34,878 nt of DNA from a virus: positions 1-34,878 of IMG/VR virus record IMGVR_UViG_3300010885_004898. One strand, 5' to 3'. A program made the translations under genes and the position numbers. The notes below the pieces were generated by a model that was not told where the DNA came from, searched no databases, and was given only the letters and a program-made list of their open reading frames with translations. This document shows, one piece after another, positions 31,802-34,878 of the stretch (the first letter of the stretch is position 1; each line of letters opens with the position of its first letter).

Positions 31802-32743
31802 TTATCGGGCGCGTACCTTGCGAATGTCCAAACGGGTGTACCCCTGCTTGTCAAACGATTCTACGCGGCTGGGCTGTACTTCTACCCATCGTACCTGCCA
31901 GGAGCCTGTGGAGCCGTTAACTCCAGCGAGCATGGCTCCTGCCTCGTCTTTCATTTGCTTGGCTGTCTTCTCCATGCCACGGGCTTCTGTGTACATGTCT
32001 ACGGCTGAGAGCAGTTCAGGATCGCTAATCTGTTCTCCTCCGTCGTTGATTGCTAGTCCTCCACGGCAGGCTGTGAAGTAGGAGCAGATACGCTCACATA
32101 CCGCAGATGGTATATCGCGGGATGCGTCTTGGTTGTGCATAACGGCGTACGTTACATCGGTTACCCAGGAGTCGATCTCGTCGGTGAGTGTGGGGTCCCA
32201 CAGTTCGGTGTCTGTGAGGATTCCTTCGTCTTTGCCTGAGCGGTCAAGGAAGGCGTTGCCCACGTAGAGGGGCTTGTCTGGGTTGAGTAGCCCTTCCGCT
32301 ATTGCTCCCAGTACGTACAGGTGGCGCTGGTACTTGTGGGAGAGCGATGCTCCCTCACGCTTAGCCCATGCCAGACCGTCCTTGGTCTTGAGGTCTAGCA
32401 GGGTGTTGTCCTCAGGGATGATGATGTCGGGGTGACCGCTGATTGTCGCTCCTGAGGGGAGGGTAGCGGTGACCTTGATGTGGTCGATGCTGCCCAGTAG
32501 CCAGTTGGGAAACATTTTTTTCATGGCTTTCTCTGCATAGTCATGAATTGCTGTTCCGATAGCAGCAGGCATGATTGGCGTGGAGTCGGTCTGTTCTACT
32601 CCCTTGACCATGAGGACTGCCTTCTGTCGGCAGAACCCAATATCGCTGGGTCCCAGAATGCCGTGGTTGCTTTGGATAGAGCGGTCGCTGCCGTCGCTGT
32701 AGGCGCGGATAGCAGCACCGATGAGTTCTCCGTAGTTCTTCAT
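31802..32743 (-). CDS. RecB/Cas4-like PD-(D/E)XK exonuclease
   Basis: The ATG at 32743 overlaps the annealing-protein stop (ATGA), and is preferred to one at 32785. 313 residues. Motifs: GTAIHDY (His67), SGHPDII (Asp106), LLDLKTKDG (Asp117, Lys119) and QRHLYVL, the order of the RecB-type nuclease core. Cys38 and the C-terminal CERICSYFTAC (Cys216, 220, 226) resemble the iron-sulphur cluster of Cas4/AddB nucleases, with a slightly different spacing. Together with the annealing protein it should form a Red-like recombination pair: resection then strand annealing. Confidence 0.85.
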   Translation of the reverse strand: MKNYGELIGAAIRAYSDGSDRSIQSNHGILGPSDIGFCRQKAVLMVKGVEQTDSTPIMPAAIGTAIHDYAEKAMKKMFPNWLLGSIDHIKVTATLPSGATISGHPDIIIPEDNTLLDLKTKDGLAWAKREGASLSHKYQRHLYVLGAIAEGLLNPDKPLYVGNAFLDRSGKDEGILTDTELWDPTLTDEIDSWVTDVTYAVMHNQDASRDIPSAVCERICSYFTACRGGLAINDGGEQISDPELLSAVDMYTEARGMEKTAKQMKDEAGAMLAGVNGSTGSWQVRWVEVQPSRVESFDKQGYTRLDIRKVRAR

Positions 32744-33435
32744 GCTGATGCCTTCCCCACGTTCGCTACTGCCTTGTCTAGCCACTTAGCGAGAGTCACG
32801 CCGCCGTACACCCAATCAGTTACACCTTCAGCGTTCATGCGCTGCTTGATAGCAAGCAGGTTGATGGTGTCGCCTTCAGAGATGGAGGCTTTCATTTCCT
32901 CAATCCACACGCCAGCGCCAGGGTTGTCCTGCACGCCGCCCGAGTTCTCTGTCACAAGAGGTGCGGGTGCGCCTTCTGGCGGGGTGTCACGATCTAGGGT
33001 CTTGCCAACTACGTCAGCGGTTGCCCCGTCGTTGTATAGGGATAGACCGAACTGGGTTCCCAGGTTGATTGCTGCTCGCTTGAGCGCGTCTGACTCAGCA
33101 GTTTTGACTGCCATGTCGTGGGCTTCGCCGCGTTGCGGTAGTGATGCTGATCCGACAGCGGCTTCCGTGTAGGTGCAGTTAAGTGATGGGATGGATAGCC
33201 GCAAAACTACTTTGTAGCCAACATTCCATTGGGCTTTCTCGTTCTTCTCCTCAAATGCCATGTGCGAGCCTATGACTTCGGCTGACCAGCCACCGAACCC
33301 GAAAATGCGGATGAGGTGGGCTTTGACATCCCAGGCTTCTAGGTAACTGAGGCTACGTCCTGCCTGTGATCGTTTGGCAATTCTGCTGCCGTTGAGGGGC
33401 TTGAGCAGTTGCTCGTATTGTGCATTAGTAAGCAT
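32740..33435 (-). CDS. Rad52-like single-strand annealing protein
   Basis: 231 residues. Residues 31-51 (YLEAWDVKAHLIRIFGFGGW) and 88-134 (TYTEAAVGSASLPQRGEAHD, then KTAESDALKRAAINLGTQFG and LSLYNDG) are the Rad52/Rad22 family core, including the highly conserved ESDALKRA helix. Such proteins form rings that anneal complementary DNA. The C-terminal 95 residues are a Pro/Gly linker and a small helical end (GGVTLAKWLDKAVANVGKAS). The start has AGGAG. Its leader shares a 16-base element with the gene at 127. Confidence 0.9.
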   Translation of the reverse strand: MLTNAQYEQLLKPLNGSRIAKRSQAGRSLSYLEAWDVKAHLIRIFGFGGWSAEVIGSHMAFEEKNEKAQWNVGYKVVLRLSIPSLNCTYTEAAVGSASLPQRGEAHDMAVKTAESDALKRAAINLGTQFGLSLYNDGATADVVGKTLDRDTPPEGAPAPLVTENSGGVQDNPGAGVWIEEMKASISEGDTINLLAIKQRMNAEGVTDWVYGGVTLAKWLDKAVANVGKASA

Positions 33436-33440
33436 GGTAC

Positions 33441-33456
33441 TCTCCTGTTCTGTAAT
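33441..33456 (-). promoter_or_regulatory. Leader element with Shine-Dalgarno, copy 2
   Basis: ATTACAGAACAGGAGA on the - strand, one base different from the element at 133-148. It places the two leftward units under a common leader sequence. Confidence 0.5.
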
Positions 33457-33468
33457 TGTTTCCTTAAC

Positions 33469-33495
33469 TTTATACCCGCTGGGAGTCTAAGTCAA
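33469..33495 (-). promoter_or_regulatory. Possible leftward promoter for the recombination genes
   Basis: TTGACT (33495-33490) and TATAAA (33474-33469) on the - strand have a short 15-base spacer; a 17-base alternative uses TAAAGT. The -35 box overlaps the start codon of the divergent gene at 33495, so binding there would couple the two genes' control. Confidence 0.4.
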
Positions 33496-33818
33496 TGGCA
33501 TCGAATTATAACTATTTTTACGCTGAGGTTCAGTCCATTGTGGATTCCATAAATCATGACGCTGACTCAGCACAACGCCTATCTAACTTGCAACGTCTGA
33601 CAACAGATATCCGCAGAATGCTTATCGACTCCAGGGATGATGCCGCCTACAGTCTTCGTTCTAGATACAGCAGCGAGGATGCTTCCAAGGTCGTTGGGAT
33701 TTCTTCGCAGTATGTTGACTATTGGGCTAATCGCTGGCGCAAGAAGAACGGTCTTGAGCCTTTGAAGCGGAAGAAGCGTATTGACCTATCGAAAGTAATA
33801 GACCTGAGTGGAGAGTAG
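33495..33818 (+). CDS. Small HTH protein, candidate regulator (107 aa)
   Basis: The only + strand gene among the leftward genes. GGGAG lies nine bases before the ATG. Residues 1-55 are helical (NYNYFYAEVQSIVDSINHDA). Residues 55-85 (RYSSEDASKVVGISSQYVDY and the following WANRWRKK) are a helix-turn-helix. The tail is basic (PLKRKKRIDLSKV). A lone divergent gene facing the recombination promoter suggests a Cro- or repressor-type regulator. The family is not identified. Confidence 0.6.
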   Translation: MASNYNYFYAEVQSIVDSINHDADSAQRLSNLQRLTTDIRRMLIDSRDDAAYSLRSRYSSEDASKVVGISSQYVDYWANRWRKKNGLEPLKRKKRIDLSKVIDLSGE

Positions 33819-33842
33819 TCTTCCCATTTACCTACTCCCCAC
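33808..33842. terminator. Hairpin between convergent genes
   Basis: GTGGAGAGTAG (33808-33818) pairs with CTACTCCCCAC (33832-33842) over 11 positions with one mismatch. It spans the stop of the + strand gene and lies six bases before the end of the convergent HNH gene. It may serve as a terminator for both transcripts, though no T-tract is present. Confidence 0.4.
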
Positions 33843-33847
33843 CCAGA

Positions 33848-34192
33848 TCAGCCAGGAGAGGCGGTACTAAGCGTACCGTCTACATTCAGGATGAACCATC
33901 CATCCCATAGTCTGACAGGGATGATAGCGGAATTGTCTTGGGCTGCGACCAGCCACCCGTTTTTGTAAGCGTCTGAACGGTTACGTTCGACTCGCTCGTG
34001 GCATTTTGGGTGAAGGAAAAGCGCATTATCTGCCCGTCCCACTTCTTCCCTAGAAGTTCCGCCCATACGTCTTGGATTCCTGTGATGAAACTGTCCGTAA
34101 TGGGTAGGGACTCCGCATATCTCGCATCGTCCTTTCGCTCTTTCGAGAACCATCTCTTTCGTTTTGTCATTGAATGCTCCCGTTCTTGTCAT
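33848..34192 (-). CDS. HNH endonuclease
   Basis: 114 residues with the zinc-finger type HNH layout: CxxC (Cys23, Cys26), FHHRNP (His36, His37), Asn56, His61 and a CH pair (Cys64, His65). HNH enzymes near phage termini often assist the terminase in cutting, but this one lies in the leftward early-type operon. Free-standing (homing-type) activity is an alternative. It starts three bases after the upstream membrane peptide's stop. Confidence 0.85.
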   Translation of the reverse strand: MTRTGAFNDKTKEMVLERAKGRCEICGVPTHYGQFHHRNPRRMGGTSREEVGRADNALFLHPKCHERVERNRSDAYKNGWLVAAQDNSAIIPVRLWDGWFILNVDGTLSTASPG

Positions 34193-34195
34193 TGT

Positions 34196-34312
34196 CTATC
34201 CCTTGGGGCGGCTAAATATTTTTACTATAAGAACCATGACTCCGTAGATGATGCAGCCGATGCTTCCGATAAGAAATATTCCGTACTCAAGTGGAGAAAT
34301 CATGTCAGGCAT
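34196..34312 (-). CDS. Single-span membrane micro-protein (38 aa)
   Basis: The ATG overlaps the resolvase stop (TAATG). After a short polar start (MPDMISPLEY) there is one hydrophobic span, GIFLIGSIGCIIYGVMVLIV, then a basic end (KIFSRPKG). Coupled on both sides. It may act on the membrane early in infection; role unknown. Confidence 0.6.
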   Translation of the reverse strand: MPDMISPLEYGIFLIGSIGCIIYGVMVLIVKIFSRPKG

Positions 34313-34665
34313 TATTTATATCCTGCTTCTTTGAGGAGTTGCACGAGCATCCCGAGTGGGAGAGTGGCGTATTGCTCTGCTGCGTCTGTGGTTCCGTGCT
34401 TCTTATGAATGACAGCGCCGATACTTCCTCCTGCATTGTCAACTTCGATGTGAAGTTCATTGATCCACCCTGGGAGGTTGTCCCTTCTATGGTTTTTACA
34501 CTCGAACGTAAAAGGACTCCCAGTAGATGACTGCACTCCATGTATGTCTCCACGGTCATCGGACCAGCCAGCACGAGTTCTATCAACTGTGAAACCGATG
34601 TCTCGTAAGTAGTTGACGATTGATCTTTCATAAGCACTCCCCTTATTTTTCTGTGGATTACTCAA
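34312..34665 (-). CDS. Holliday-junction-resolvase-like PD-(D/E)XK nuclease
   Basis: TTG start at 34665, eight bases inside the upstream gene; no ATG or GTG in this frame is better placed. 117 residues: KGSAYERSIVNYLRDIGF (Glu13), DDRGDIHG (Asp40) and FECKNH (Glu55, Lys57) make up the PD-(D/E)XK active site found in small archaeal/phage resolvases. It probably resolves branched DNA made by recombination or during packaging. The weak start hints at reduced or coupled translation. Confidence 0.75.
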   Translation of the reverse strand: MSNPQKNKGSAYERSIVNYLRDIGFTVDRTRAGWSDDRGDIHGVQSSTGSPFTFECKNHRRDNLPGWINELHIEVDNAGGSIGAVIHKKHGTTDAAEQYATLPLGMLVQLLKEAGYK

Positions 34666-34759
34666 AATGTATCTCTTTCGATACTTTGCGACGTTTCCAT
34701 TTCATGATCCAAGCATGACGCTTCTTGGACCACTTCCATTTACCCACGAGTCGCTTCAT
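34658..34759 (-). CDS. Very basic Lys/Trp-rich peptide (33 aa)
   Basis: The ATG overlaps the previous stop (ATGA). MKRLVGKWKWSKKRHAWIMK then WKRRKVSKEIHFE has four tryptophans and about 14 basic residues. A charge pattern like this suits a nucleic-acid or membrane-binding peptide. Unknown function. Confidence 0.5.
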   Translation of the reverse strand: MKRLVGKWKWSKKRHAWIMKWKRRKVSKEIHFE

Positions 34760-34845
34760 GCGAACCTCCCTAGAAAGAATCCGAAAGCAATTCCGAACCA
34801 GAAGAATCCCTGAGTAATTAGAATGGGTCTCCAGAATTCACTCAT
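34756..34845 (-). CDS. Hydrophobic micro-protein (29 aa)
   Basis: GAGGA lies a few bases before the ATG. MSEFWRPILITQGFFWFGIA then FGFFLGRFA is one membrane span with seven phenylalanines. Coupled to the next peptide by ATGA. A small membrane-acting early protein is possible; no family recognised. Confidence 0.5.
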   Translation of the reverse strand: MSEFWRPILITQGFFWFGIAFGFFLGRFA

Positions 34846-34852
34846 CTTTTCC

Positions 34853-34878
34853 TCACAAGTTGATATGTTCAATTAAGA
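34853..34878 (-). CDS. C-terminal end of the gene at 1-127 if the window is circular
   Basis: Read on the - strand from 34878, in the frame left open at base 1, are codons for VLIEHINL followed by TGA (34855-34853). The stop is followed directly by GGAAAAG and the ATG at 34845, the same tight spacing used elsewhere in this operon. Confidence 0.5.

Noticed and set aside
1-34878. tRNA or rRNA genes
   Set aside because: I found no T-loop-like GGTTCRA sequence with matching acceptor arms in the intergenic regions; a tRNAscan run would be decisive.
1-34878. Integrase, attachment site or lysogeny module
   Set aside because: No tyrosine or serine recombinase motif was seen in any ORF; the operators near 234-304 alone do not show a temperate lifestyle.

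Overview
The window is a tailed double-stranded DNA bacteriophage genome. The gene order (large terminase, portal, very large virion protein, scaffold, major capsid protein, fibre genes, two connector/tail-tube-like proteins, lysis genes) and the lack of any sheath, major tail tube or tape-measure gene point to a short-tailed (podovirus-like) phage. The host cannot be read directly from the sequence. Frequent GTG starts, stop-start coupled genes, a small HPAGHTG-type zinc protein and a Rad52-type annealing protein are in keeping with a phage of an aquatic actinobacterium, but this is a low-confidence inference.

Layout. Bases 128-561 are a non-coding control region: a leftward promoter (182-210), two dyad operators (234-304), a perfect palindrome (326-343) and C- and G-run tracts. 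From 562 to 30095 every gene is on the + strand, mostly with 1-14 base overlaps: ribbon-helix-helix proteins, terminase, portal, a 1802-residue virion protein, three accessory virion proteins, scaffold, capsid, a run of very basic small proteins, a collagen-like fibre with an adjacent glycosyltransferase, two connector/tail-tube candidates, fibre and glycine-rich adhesin genes, holin-like and M15 endolysin genes, a Dps ferritin, a calcineurin-like phosphoesterase, several small proteins, and a sugar epimerase plus glycosyltransferase. From 34878 back to 30146 the genes are on the - strand, apart from one small + strand HTH gene at 33495-33818: small membrane and basic peptides, a resolvase-like nuclease, HNH, Rad52-like annealing protein, RecB/Cas4-like exonuclease, zinc protein and a GT-B glycosyltransferase.

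The - strand reading frame that starts at 127 runs off base 1. If base 1 is joined to base 34878, the frame continues for eight more codons to a stop placed just ahead of the next gene's ribosome binding site. The window is therefore probably a whole, circularly permuted genome of about 34.9 kb. If so, it encodes no recognisable DNA polymerase, primase, helicase, RNA polymerase or integrase. It would depend on host replication plus its own annealing, exonuclease and resolvase functions.

The most interesting items are: the long palindrome present in two identical copies at intergenic control sites; the twin operators; a second ribbon-helix-helix reading frame nested in the first gene; a pair of abutting perfect palindromes at 30201-30232; the cluster of histone-tail-like basic proteins behind the capsid gene; the collagen-like fibre paired with its own glycosyltransferase; and a Dps with an intact iron site but no DNA-binding tail.
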